Assembly (NCBI RefSeq): GCF_023091745.1
Contig: NC_068926.1
Location: 47,144,001 to 47,208,000 of the forward strand
Source: Budorcas taxicolor
Taxonomy: Eukaryota > Chordata > Mammalia > Artiodactyla > Bovidae
Direction: 5' to 3'
Length of the DNA: 64,000 bases
Below are positions 33,246-42,974 of the stretch, piece by piece. Both the position numbers and the translations under genes were made by a program. A model generated the notes under the pieces. It did no database searches, was not told where the DNA came from, and saw nothing but the letters and a program-made list of their open reading frames with translations. How positions within the stretch are numbered: position 1 is the first letter of the stretch; every line of letters begins with the position of its first letter.

Positions 33246-33985
33246 AGATATTATCAATCACGATTATTCTTTAACATGACTCTGAGCTCCATGAGCACAA
33301 CGACCAGCATCTTCTTTTTTTTTCATTGGTGCATCTCCATGGCCTAGCACCAGGTCTGACACATGCGACCTCGAGATGATGCTTAAATGGCTCCAGAAGA
33401 ACAGACGGATGGCTGCCCCTTCCCCCTGGAGGAATGAAGAGTGTGGAGAGAAGCTCTACCAGAGCCGGGCCTAGAAGGCCAGGTGCAGTCCCTGAGGGAA
33501 GCCTGGCAGAAGCAGCAGTGTGGTCAGAGGACAGAGAGGAGGGGTGGGTGCAGCTAGGTGTCACCAGGCTGGGCGGCAGCTAGAAATAATCAAGCCACGA
33601 AGCATCTTATGTATCAAAATGCAGGGGCTGTACTTTATAAGGGGAAGGGAGCCATGGAAAATGTTTATAGAGGGGTTGGACATCTTGAAGATTGAGAGGG
33701 GTGGGGGGGCAATCAATTTGGGGAACTCCTGGTACATTAAAAAGAAAAAAAGCAAACAAATGCTCAGTGTTGCAAAAACCTGAGCTATACTGACATGTCA
33801 GCCCTGCTAGGGTGTGACTCTCTTATGCACCTAAGAGGCCGAAGGACAGATGGATTGAGTGACCCAGCAGTGGTGTAAAATCACTTTAGACTCTAAACCA
33901 GGGCTTCTTATCTAATCTGGGAACATCAAAATGATCTGTAAACATTTCCTCAGTTCTCTCAAGTATGCAGTACAACTGGTACCCT
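33246..33985. other. Single-copy DNA with a probable L2 fragment
   Basis: Positions 33590-33700 (gaagcatcttatgtatcaaa, gggagccatggaaaatgttt) resemble L2 in antisense. The 97- and 87-codon frames at 33271-33783 overlap on opposite strands with no domain. No gene. Confidence 0.4.
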
Positions 33986-34212
33986 TGGAGACGCCTGTGA
34001 AGTGAAGTGAATTTGCTCAGTTGTGTCCGATTCTTTGCGACCCCACGGACTGTAGCCTATCAGGCTCTTCAGTCCATGGGATTTTCCAGGCAAGAGTACT
34101 GGAGTGGGTTGCCATTTCCTTCTCCAGGGGATCTTCCTGACCCAGGGATCAAACCCGGGTCTCCCGCATTGTAGGCAGATGCTTTACCATCTGAGCTACC
34201 ATGGAGATGCCT
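33986..34212 (-). repeat. Bov-tA SINE, antisense, with target-site duplication
   Basis: Body 33997-34201: gaatttgctcagttgtgtcc, gatcaaacccgggtctcccg, gatgctttaccatctgagct. Flanks TGGAGACGCCT (33986-33996) and TGGAGATGCCT (34202-34212). Confidence 0.92.
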
Positions 34213-34296
34213 AGGGTAAGTTAATTATTTATGTATAGCAGAGGATGGGGCCAGGGCTTACTTCTCTTAGAATCCTAGTTAAGAAGGAAGAATGGG

Positions 34297-34425
34297 ACTT
34301 TATTGGCAGTCCAGTGGTTAAGACTCTGCACTCCCACTGAAGGGGTTGCAGGTTCGATCTCTGGTTGGGGAATCTGCCATGTGGCTTAGCGAAAATTTTT
34401 TAAAAAGAATTAAAGTGATGAAAAG
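34297..34425 (+). repeat. CHR SINE, short form, sense
   Basis: gggactttattggcagtcca, gtggttaagactctgcactc, gcaggttcgatctctggttg, catgtggcttagcg, A-rich tail. Confidence 0.87.
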
Positions 34426-35400
34426 AGGATGGAATAAAAAGTTGGAATAGAATAGACAGTACCAGAGTCCATGGCACAGTAATAGAACAGATTTTATGAA
34501 ACAGAACAGGATTGGATAAAATAAATTAGAATAAGATCAATAGGACAGAAAAGACTTGATCAGAAAATACTGTAGTGCATAATACTTGCCAAGTGTAACA
34601 GCTGATGAGGTGTCTGTTTCATTTGATGCATGTGGGCCATGATATAAGATGAATTCCTTTCTCTGCTGTGACAAAGCCTGACCTTGACTCCTAGGCCCAC
34701 CTCTTCCCTAAATAGATGAGAAGTCTCATCACCTATCTCTTCTGTTTCTCAGACTCCTCATACGAAGAGGGGGATCATACTTGTAACTACCTCAAAGGGT
34801 TCTTAGGACAAAGCAGTGAAGCAAGGTCTTCAGATGAAGCTCAACAGGTGATAACAAACATCAGCCATGGGTTTTGAAGATAAATCAATTCTTTAAATAT
34901 TTAAATCTTTTTAAGTGTTTTCTTCCTCAGCATCTGTGAACCTAATCAGAGGAGGGACATCATGGGGTTTCTGAGGACTTGCAGGGGCTGGAGTTAAAAT
35001 GTGAAGAGCCAGAGGCAAGGTGACTCCGGAGACTGCTGTTGTGGGATTTCCAGGAAGGAGTAGCACAGGCCTGCCTTGGGGGAATGCTGTGTTACTGGAG
35101 AAAGTGTGAGAACAGTGTTGGTAAAGCTGAGATGTAGAAAGGGGAAGAGGAAGTTTACCAGTCCAGATTCAGTCATTGGGAACGGAAACAGGTCCAGATA
35201 TCTTGAGCAGGAAGGGATCAAACACGCGGGACCGGGCTCTTGCAAACTCATTGGAAGGCCGAGCGTGTGGTTTCCTGCAGAGCTGCAGCATGGACCCACT
35301 TGGAGACTGTCACCTTTTCCACAGTCAGGCAGATGGGTGTCCGAAGTCACCCCTAGGTCTGGTCACGTAGAGAAGGCACCACTCTGGCTACCAGAGGGAT
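34426..35400. other. Left flank of the trinucleotide array, with a weak MIR
   Basis: A-rich GAATAGAATA-like DNA up to 34560, then a MIR-like piece (ttctcagactcctcatacg, ctacctcaaagggttcttag) at 34745-34815. The rest is single-copy. The large Ser/Pro frame of the array starts here at an ATG at 35076; this upstream part has no recognised domain. Confidence 0.45.
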
Positions 35401-36857
35401 CATCACCATTATCATCATCATCATCATCACCACCAACATCCTCACCATCATCACCATCATCATTATCACCACCGCCACCATCATCACCATTACCACCAAC
35501 ATTGTCACCACCATCACCATCATCACCACCATCATCATCACCACCACCATCACCATCATCACCACCACCATCACCATCATCACCACCATCACCACCATCA
35601 ACATCATCACCACCATCACCACCATCACCATCACCACCATCGCCATCATCACCAACATCGTCACCAGCATCACCATCACCACCATCACCACCATCACCAT
35701 CATCACCAACATCACCACCATCACCATCACCACCGCCACCATCATCACCATTACCACCAACATTGTCACCACCATCACCATCATCACCACCATCATCATC
35801 ACCACCACCATCACCATCATCACCACCACCATCACCATCATCACCACCATCACCACCATCAACATCATCACCACCATCACCACCATCACCATCACCACCA
35901 TCGCCATCATCACCAACATCGTCACCAGCATCACCATCACCACCATCACCACCATCACCATCATCACCAACATCACCACCATCACCATCACCACCACCAC
36001 CATCATCACCATTACCACCAACATTGCCACCACCGTCACCACCATCGCCATCATCACCAACATCGTCACCAGCATCACCATCACCACCATCACCATCATC
36101 ACCAACATCACCACCATCACCATCACCACCACCACCATCATCACCACCATCACCATCATCACCATCACCACCATCGCCATCATCACCACCACCACCATCA
36201 CCACCATCACCACCATCACCACCACCACCACCATCATCACCACCACCACCATCATCACCAACATCGTCACCACCATCACCAACATCACCACCATCACCAT
36301 CATCACCACCATCACCACCATCAGCATCATCACCACCATCACCACCATCACCATCACCACCATCGCCATCATCACCAACATCGTCACCAGCATCACCATC
36401 ACCACCATCACCACCATCACCATCATCACCGACATCACCACCATCACCATCACCACCACCACCATCATCACCATTACCACCAACATTGCCACCACCGTCA
36501 CCACCATCACCATCATCACCATCACCACCATCACCACCACCACCACCACCATCATCACCAACATCGTCACCACCATCACCATCACCACCACCACCACCAT
36601 CACCACCATCACCACCACCACCACCATCATCACCACCACCACCATCACCAACATCGTCACCACCATCACCATCACCACCACCACCACCATCACCACCATC
36701 ACCACCACCACCACCATCATCACCACCACCACCACCATCACCAACATCGTCACCACCATCACCACCACCATCACGATCATCACCAACATCGTCACCACCA
36801 TTACCATCATCACCACCACCATCACCATCACCACCATCATCACCATCATCATTATGT
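35401..36857. repeat. 1.46-kb CAC/CAT trinucleotide array with higher-order structure
   Basis: Almost the whole stretch is built of CAC, CAT and occasional CAA, CGC, CAG or TAC triplets, and the plus strand is nearly free of G. Variant triplets let copies be aligned. The block 35471-35731 recurs at 35732-35992 with a 261-bp period and, by eye, essentially no difference. Partial, deleted copies follow to about 36530. From about 36560 a 90-bp then a 93-bp period takes over (acatcgtcac at 36561, 36651, 36744). Every internal length change is a multiple of 3, so all three plus frames stay in phase. Confidence 0.97.
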
Positions 36858-37122
36858 TTGTGTCGTATACAACCTGCACAATGGGATATAGCTGAAGATC
36901 CATCAGAAGACTCTGCACTGGTCTGTGGTCAGTGGGGATTTGGACTAAACCAAGGAAGCTGAACAGTTTACATGAAGAGCACCATCCAGTATAGAAGCAG
37001 TGCCAGAGTAATGAAAAAAATCAAGCGACTCTGGCTTTTCTTGCTTATCTGCGCCTTCTGCAGGCTAACAAGGAAGCTACATGTTGAGCTCGTTGGAGAC
37101 CCCTTTCTGGGTATGAGGACTT
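36858..37122. other. Right flank of the trinucleotide array
   Basis: Single-copy DNA; no gene or repeat recognised. The Ser/Pro frame of the array ends here at 36962 without gaining any recognisable sequence. Confidence 0.5.
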
Positions 37123-37260
37123 CAGTGGTTCACCATTTTGGCTGAACAGTAGAAATACCTAAGAGCCTTTAAAACATACTGATACCCAAATCCCACCAAA
37201 TACCAAGTGAAACGGAATGTTTGGAGATGTGGCCCGAGCATGTTCTTTTGTGAAATCGCC
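37123..37260 (+). mobile_element. MER5A-type hAT-Charlie fragment, sense
   Basis: cagtggttcaccattttggc, agtagaaatacctaagagcc, tttaaaacatactgataccc match the left and central part of a MER5A-like element. Confidence 0.65.
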
Positions 37261-37466
37261 TCCATGGGGTCCTCATGGGCGGCCAGGGAAGAGACCTACC
37301 TTGGCCACAGCTGCCCCTGCCCCGTCATCCCCCGCTGAAGTGTGATTCGGCGTCCAAGCTGGCGGGTAGCCAGGCTGGGGGCGAGCACTGCTGCGTGCGC
37401 CTGTGCGCCAGCGCCCGCGTCTCTCAGACCCAGAGAGCTACAATCGCGGGCCAGACAACAAACTCT
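37261..37466. other. Small CpG-dense patch
   Basis: About 15 CpG dinucleotides fall within about 190 bp (for example gtgcgccagcgcccgcgtct), although the surrounding DNA is CpG-poor. It is bounded by a MER5A relic and an old L1. It is too short for a classical CpG island and carries no recognisable exon. Confidence 0.6.
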
Positions 37467-37620
37467 GAATTTCAGTAGATTTGCCAAGTTGCCCTAAAGC
37501 AGCTCTGACTAATTTACACTCCCACCAATGAGCATGCCTCCCCAACACGTTCCCTCATACTTGATAGTATCAAACTTTAACTTTTTGGCCAATCCGATGA
37601 GAAAAAAGAAATGGCACCAG
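37467..37620 (-). repeat. Old L1 ORF2 fragment, antisense
   Basis: aatttacactcccaccaatg, actttttggccaatccgatg: the reversed late-ORF2 segment typical of ancient L1. Confidence 0.6.
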
Positions 37621-37924
37621 TTAAAAAAGAATGATGCAGACTTTACGTACCAGTTTGGCGAGATCGCTGAGATAAATCGTTGAGTGAACGAAACAAGTTG
37701 CAGGATGTAGAACCACATGGTGCAGACGGATAGAAACAAGGTACAAGAAGGTCAGCTGTACCATTCCAGCCACGTGCAGCACTCGCACGCAGAGGGGAAG
37801 GAAGCTCCTTTGGGGAGGGGGCAGGGGGACCCGGGGGAGGGGGTGTGACCAAGCGGGACCACCTGTGCCTGGACAGACTTCACTTTATATCATTAGAGAT
37901 TAGTTTTCAAAAGCTTAAGGAAAA
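37621..37924. other. Apparently single-copy DNA
   Basis: Includes a G-rich tract (ggggagggggcaggggga) at 37815-37835. No gene. Confidence 0.45.
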
Positions 37925-38127
37925 CTATATATATACACACACACACATATATATAGTATACTCTATATATACATATACTATGTAAAGTATAATAATATGT
38001 ATACAGTATGTATATATACACACACACACATATATATAGTATACTCTGTATATACATATACCATGTATAGTATAATAATACGTATATAGTATGTATATAT
38101 ACATACACATGTGTATATAGATAGATA
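37925..38127. repeat. TA/CA-rich 83-bp tandem duplication
   Basis: The block CACACACACATATATATAG followed by tatactctRtatatacatat recurs with an 83-bp period (gtatactct at 37956 and 38039). Two copies plus a partial third. Alternating purine-pyrimidine throughout, ending in a short GATA run before the next SINE. Confidence 0.88.
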
Positions 38128-38339
38128 GGCTTCCTGTTAGCTCAAAGAGTAAAGAATCCTCCTGCAATGCAGGAGACACACGAGGTGTGGTTTCAATACC
38201 TGGGTCAGGAAGATCCCCTGGAGGAGGAAATGACAGCCCACTCCAGTATTCTTGTCGGAAAAATCCCATAGACAGAGGAGTCTGGTGGGCTACAGTCCAT
38301 GGGGTCGCAAAGAGTTGGACAGGACTGAGTGACTCAGCA

Positions 38340-38340
<1 letters not shown>
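38128..38340 (+). repeat. Bov-tA SINE, sense
   Basis: ggcttcctgttagctcaaag, ggtttcaatacctgggtcag, ccactccagtattcttgtcg, gggtcgcaaagagttggaca, gactgagtgactcag. Confidence 0.92.

Positions 38341-38342
<2 letters not shown>

Positions 38343-38378
<36 letters not shown>
38343..38378. repeat. (TG)n microsatellite at the SINE tail
   Basis: About 17 uninterrupted TG units directly after the Bov-tA copy, presumably grown from its tail. Confidence 0.95.
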
Positions 38379-38514
38379 AAGGGAGTGAGAAAAAACGGAT
38401 TAAGATGTTAAGATGTTACCGTGTAAGGTACCTGAATAAAGGGTATCCGGAAATTCCCTGTGCTATTCTCACAGTTTTTCTGGAAGTCTGAAAGTATGTC
38501 GACAGTCAGCATCA

Positions 38515-38840
38515 CAGGGGCTGCCTGGTGGCTCAGTGGTGGCGAAGCTGCCTGCCAGTGCAGGACACATGGGTGGACCCCTGGTCTGGGAAGATTCCAC
38601 ATGCCTCAGAGCATCTAAGCCTGTGTGCCACAACTATACACATATACATATGTATATGCCTGTGCTCTAGAGCCCAGGAATCACAACTCTAGAGCCCACG
38701 AGTCACCATGACTAAAGCCTGCATGCCTGGAGCCTGTGCTGCGCAGCAAGAGAAGCCACCACATTGAGAAGCCCGTGCACCGCAAAGAAGAGCAGCCCTC
38801 GCTCGCTCGCTGCAAACCAAAACTGAAAAAAGAAATGAAA
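38515..38840 (+). repeat. CHR SINE, long form, sense, with a small TA/CA insertion
   Basis: ggctgcctggtggctcagtg, gacccctggtctgggaagat, then an extra acatatacatatgtatat at 38640-38657, then ctgtgctctagagcccagga, agcaagagaagccaccacat, with a worn tail. Confidence 0.87.
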
Positions 38841-40112
38841 CTGTTTGTTTTTAAAAATTCTATATTACAAAAAGCCTTAAACCGGTAAAGCAGCCCTAGG
38901 AAGGGGGGCTGGTGGGCAGTCCACGGAGGATGGGGAACCCACCAGGTAAACCCACACCTCAGCCCCGCCAGGGTCCATCCTCCCGACCGGCCCGCAGAAG
39001 ACGGACAGGGACTTCCTCTTCAAAGACCATCCAGCTTAAACCAGAACGCCTCCCGGGATGGAAGTTCAAAGCGACACTGGGGCAGGGCTGTTTGGTGCCA
39101 GTGTTTGGCCTGGGGATTTGAGCGGATTACCCAACCCTGTGTTGCAGGCGGCGGGGTGATGGGGCCTCAGGTGCGAGAGGCCTTTGATGACCGTGAGCTC
39201 TTTGGAGGCCCAAGCAAATTGAGGACAAACCAGCTGGGCTGCCCAGGAGGGGGCCGGCTGTTGACCCTTTCTTTCCAGTCTTAGGAAAACAAATACTTGA
39301 TATTCCACAGGCTGAGTAAACTCATTAAAAGGATCTTGAACTTTCTGCCTTTTTCACGAAGCCCTCAGAAGCTTCTCCACTAGCTGCCAGGTAGGCTGGA
39401 GCCATCCTTGGATCTGTGGCTGCCCCTTCCAACTGGTCCCTGGGAGTGCACACCTCAACCACGAATCCCTGCCCACAGACATGTGACTGATAGGGGCCAT
39501 GCCTTTCCCATTCCTAATCTACCTTTTCCGGAGTCCAGGTCAATTCAGACACTACCTGGAAGGATCCAGGCCTTAGAAATTCCCACCTTCTTGCCTTGCC
39601 TGCTTCAGCCCACTGCAGGAGCAAGACAGGCACGCACACCCGTTTCCTTGACTGAATCTCTCCTTGGAAATGCTGATACGAATGTCGTGCTGGTGACTTT
39701 GGGTGGGGGTGGTACCTTGGGAGCTTCTTTTTCTCCCAAGACTCCGGTTCCTTCATCTTCCTTGGCTCTCACCCCTTCTCTGCCCCTGCATTCAACCCCA
39801 GCCACAAAAGATGCCCCCAAGAATGGACCACTCATCACGGATGTCAGCCGGAATCACCCCCACCACATATTTCCGTGCATTTTCTATCAGCTGTGAGCTC
39901 TGCAGGCAGTTGAAATGCAGGCCAAGATGGGGCAGCATCAGCTGTCAAGGATTTGAGGTGTGCAAGCACAGAGAATGTGGAGGTTATGGCTCTGGCGAGA
40001 GAGGCAGGGAAAGGGGGCCAGAGACAAGGTTTACAGGAAAATGAAAACCGGAACTCTAGCCGGCTTCTGAGCCTGTGTGTTCCCAAGTGTTGGACAAATC
40101 AGCATCATGTGC
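38841..40112. other. GC-richer single-copy DNA
   Basis: The 162-codon frame 39408-39896 is Pro/Leu/Thr-rich and competes with 77-113 codon frames on both strands. I see no domain or secretion signal and no good codon pattern, so I do not call a gene. This is one of the longer repeat-poor stretches and would be the place to look for an unrecognised exon. Confidence 0.4.
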
Positions 40113-40288
40113 CTGTGTGTGTGAGGGTGTGTGTGAGGGTGTGTGTGTGTGAGGGTGTGTGTGAGGGTGTGTGTGTGTGAGGGTGTGTGTGAGGGTGTGT
40201 GTGTGTGAGGGTGTGTGTGAGGGTGTGTGTGTGTGAGGGTGTGTGTGTGTGAGGGTGTGTGTGAGGGTGTGTGTGTGTGAGGGTGTGT
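40113..40288. repeat. GAGGGTGTGTGT minisatellite
   Basis: A 12-bp unit GAGGGTGTGTGT and a 16-bp unit with two extra GT alternate, giving a 28-bp higher-order period over about 175 bp. The minus strand reads as long Thr/His/Pro frames, purely from the repeat. Confidence 0.95.
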
Positions 40289-40324
40289 GTACATACACAT
40301 GCATATGCCTGTGTGTCTATACAT

Positions 40325-40470
40325 GTATTTAGTTGTTCAGTTGTGTATGACTCTTTGCAACTCAATAGACTATATAACCCACCAGGCTCTTCTCTGTCCA
40401 TGGAATTTTTCAAGCAAGAATACTGGAATATGTTGCCATTTCCTATTCCAGGTGATCTTCCCCACCCAGG
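40325..40470 (-). repeat. Bov-tA SINE, antisense, truncated
   Basis: tcagttgtgtatgactcttt, caagcaagaatactggaata, ggtgatcttccccacccagg. The reversed tRNA-like head is missing after 40470. Confidence 0.87.
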
Positions 40471-40497
40471 AGCAAGGAAGTGGAACCCCAAATTGTG

Positions 40498-40700
40498 TCT
40501 CCCCAGGTGGTGCTAGTTGTAACGAATCTGCCTGCCAGTGTAGGAGACACAGGAGACATGGGTTTGATCCCTGGGTCAGAAAGATGCCCTGGAGAAAGGA
40601 ATGGCAACCCACTCCAGTATTCTTGCCTAGCAAATCCTGTAGACAGAGGAGCCTGGTGAGCTCGAGTCCATGAGGTCTCAAAGAATCGGACAGGACTGAG
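40498..40700 (+). repeat. Bov-tA SINE, sense
   Basis: ctccccaggtggtgctagtt, gggtttgatccctgggtcag, ccactccagtattcttgcct, aagaatcggacaggactgag. It lies opposite the truncated copy just upstream, forming an imperfect inverted pair. Confidence 0.91.
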
Positions 40701-41141
40701 CATGTGCACACACTACCTGAGTGCTCACACACACCGTGCATGTGTCTTTCAGCCCAGAACTCCAGCACAGGAGGTGGATGTGTTGGAACTGCCCCACTTG
40801 GGGTGAGGGTTCCTCGTCGGCTCCAGCAGCTCCAGCGCAGCCTTGGTTTTCTGTGGATCACTCTTTTAAGTACAGGATCAGATTACTTTGTGGCTCGTTT
40901 CCCGTGGTAACATTCTCTGAGCTTCTGAGAGAAGGGTGGGTTTTGAGGCACATGGGCTCACTTGGGGTGCTCTGGTTCTTTGAGGCCAAGAACGGCCATG
41001 GGTTAATGGAGTGCACATCACAAGAGAGATGCCGGATGGGAGCCAGGGATGCAGCATGAGTCAGCCTGGGGGGCTCTGGAGACTGCTCAGAGCAGTTCCA
41101 AGAACCAACAGACACATTTTCAGGAATTTTGCACGCCATTT
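40701..41141. other. Apparently single-copy DNA
   Basis: Frames of 93-112 codons on both strands (40721-41139) overlap and show nothing recognisable. Confidence 0.45.
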
Positions 41142-41468
41142 GTTAAGCACAGTTTAGCTCAGTTCAGTCACTCACTCATGTCCGACTCTTTGTGACCTCA
41201 TGGTCTGCAGCACGCCAGGCTTCCCTGTCCATCACCAACTCCCGGAGTTTGCTCAAACTCATGTCCATTGAGTTGGTGATGCCATCCAACCATCTCATCC
41301 TCTGTCGTCCCCTTCTGCTCCTGCCTTCAATCTTTCCCAGCACCAGGGTCTTTTCCAATGAATCAGTTCTTCGCATCAGGTGGCCACGCTGGGTTTCAGC
41401 GTCAGCATCCGTCCTTCCAATAAATATTCAGGACTGATTTCCTTTAGTATTTACTGGTTAAGCACAGT
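41142..41468 (-). repeat. BovB LINE 3' end, antisense, exact target-site duplication
   Basis: Body 41154-41456: gctcagttcagtcactcact to ttcaggactgatttccttta. GTTAAGCACAGT is duplicated exactly at 41142-41153 and 41457-41468, so this is an insertion of only 303 bp, heavily 5' truncated. Confidence 0.94.
41176..41376 (-). pseudogene. BovB polyprotein C-terminal remnant
   Basis: A 66-codon minus-strand frame carries the highly conserved BovB C-terminus: RRGRQRMRWLDGIT, LSKLRELVMDREAWRA. It lacks any catalytic domain. Confidence 0.9.
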
Positions 41469-41488
41469 CCTTATTAATTAAAAAAAGG

Positions 41489-41625
41489 GGGGACTTCCCT
41501 GGCAGTCCAAAGCTGAGACTCCACACTCCCAGTGCAGGGGGCCTAGACTCCGTCCCTGTTCAGAGAACTAGACCCCATCAGCTGCAACTAAGACCTGGCA
41601 CAGCCAAATAAATATTTTTTAAAAA
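41489..41625 (+). repeat. CHR SINE, short form, sense
   Basis: gggacttccctggcagtcca, cagtgcagggggcctagact, tgcaactaagacctggcaca, gccaaataaatattttt. Confidence 0.85.
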
Positions 41626-41950
41626 GACAATAAAATATAAATAAAACATTTTTTAAAAGCAGAAGCAGAAAAAGATGACATCTCATTAAAAAAACAATGA
41701 TATTAACTTACAAGTAAATGAATTCTATTTTCACTGAGGGTGATCAATATTGAAACTTATCAGCTCCTAACAATTTTGCTACATTTTCCTACTATCTGCT
41801 CTCTCGAGGTGATTTCTGTCCATTGAATCCATATGGTGAAATTAAAGCTGAAGCTGTGCTTTTGAAAACCTCTTCCTAATCCTCATTCAGTGATGTCTCA
41901 GCAGTTAGACTGAAATTGGCCATGGTGGGAGTATTTACACCATGTGTGTT
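41626..41950. other. Apparently single-copy AT-rich DNA
   Basis: No gene. A-rich after the SINE tail. Nothing else recognised. Confidence 0.45.
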
Positions 41951-42010
41951 TGTGCTAAGTTGTTTGTTATGTCCGATTCTTACAACCCCATGGACTGTAG
42001 CCCCCAGGTG
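41951..42010 (-). repeat. Bov-tA SINE fragment, antisense
   Basis: Sixty bp only: tgtgctaagttgtttgttat, ccccatggactgtagccccc. Breaks off inside the body. Confidence 0.75.
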
Positions 42011-42301
42011 CACCTGAGGTCAGCAAAGAGCCAGATAAGGCAATAGCTCAGAGCCCTTTGGCCTTGCCAGGTCGCTTAACCTCTCTGCACTCTGTCACCT
42101 TCTCTGTTAACTTTCCCAGTTTCGGAAAGGGCTTAGAACAGAGCCTGGGAGGTGTGGGTTCCCCCCGGGTGTTCCCTGCTGTGAATAGGCTAGTCTTCTG
42201 CTTTGCCAGGTCCTACAAGGGAGACAGAAGACAGGTAGGCAGGGGCTTGATGCTATTGTTAACACCACTTACATTAGTCCCCTTTGTAGAAAATGAAAGG
42301 G
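42011..42301. other. Apparently single-copy DNA
   Basis: Nothing recognised apart from weak MIR-like words (gcttaacctctctgcactc) at 42074. Confidence 0.4.
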
Positions 42302-42974
42302 AATACAGGCAGACCTCACTTAGTGGATTTCCCAAATAGTGTGTTCTTTTACAAACTGAAGGTCTGTGACCACCTCTCTGTTGGAAAGTTTATCGCTGCC
42401 ATATCTCTGACAACTTCTGCTCACTTCATGTTTGTCACATTTTCGGTGATTCTCTCAGTGTTTTAAACTTTCATGATGGTGATCTGTGATCAGTGTGATT
42501 ACTATAACCAGCTGAAGATTCAGAGGATGGTTAGCATGTGTCAGCAATAAGTGATTTTTAAATTAAGGAACGTGCCCTGCTTCTGTAAGGTACAGGGCAG
42601 TGCCATACTGCGCTTGGCTGTGCTTAGTCGCTCGGTCTCGTCTGACTCTTTGCGGCCTCATGGACCACAGTTCGTCAGGCTCCTCTGTCCATAGGGATTC
42701 TCCAGGCTGGAATACTGGAGTGGGTTTCCACGCCCTCCTCCAGAGGATTTTCCGAACTCAGGGATTGAACCCAAGTCTCCCATATTGAGGGGACTTCTTT
42801 ACTGTCTGAGCCACCAGGGAAGCCCAAGATATAGGACTGTTGCGCACTTAAGAGACTACAGTCTAGTGTAAACAGACGTTTGACAAGCACAGGGAAACAA
42901 AAAAATGGGTGACTCAGTTTATTTCGGTAGACCGAAAATGAATCTCCAGTATCTCCAAGGTTTGCCTGTGTAAA
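42302..42974 (+). mobile_element. Tigger (Tc1/mariner) non-autonomous element, sense, with a nested Bov-tA
   Basis: The left end tacaggcagacctcacttag and right end caaggtttgcctgtgta are inverted termini, each with the TA expected of this superfamily. Interior words ttacaaactgaaggtctgtg, ggtgatctgtgatcagtg and gagactacagtctagtgtaa are in Tigger order, with the transposase region deleted. Opposite orientation to the copy at 24835-25664. Confidence 0.88.
42615..42826 (-). repeat. Bov-tA SINE, antisense, inside Tigger
   Basis: tgtgcttagtcgctcggtct, ccatagggattctccaggct, gattgaacccaagtctccca, gagccaccagggaagccc. Confidence 0.92.

Noticed and set aside
35401..36857. CRISPR-like or other spaced repeat array
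   Set aside because: There are no unique spacers; this is simple-sequence DNA with higher-order duplication in a mammalian genome.
35353..36918. 521-codon Met/Val frame on the minus strand as a membrane protein
   Set aside because: It is the GTG/ATG reading of the same array. Apparent hydrophobicity is an artefact of the repeat.
35076..36962. 628-codon Ser/Pro frame as a proline-rich protein gene
   Set aside because: The composition follows directly from CCA/TCA triplets in a trinucleotide array. Other frames on both strands are equally open, and the non-repeat ends carry no domain.
39408..39896. 162-codon frame as a small protein gene
   Set aside because: Low-complexity Pro/Leu/Thr content, competing frames on both strands, no domain or signal seen. 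Kept only as a place to check.
40113..40288. G-quadruplex forming region
   Set aside because: GGG runs exist but are separated by 9 or more bases, longer than stable quadruplex loops usually allow, so not listed as a feature.
40031..40324. Thr/His/Pro repeat protein on the minus strand
   Set aside because: A direct reading of the GAGGGTGTG minisatellite in three frames.
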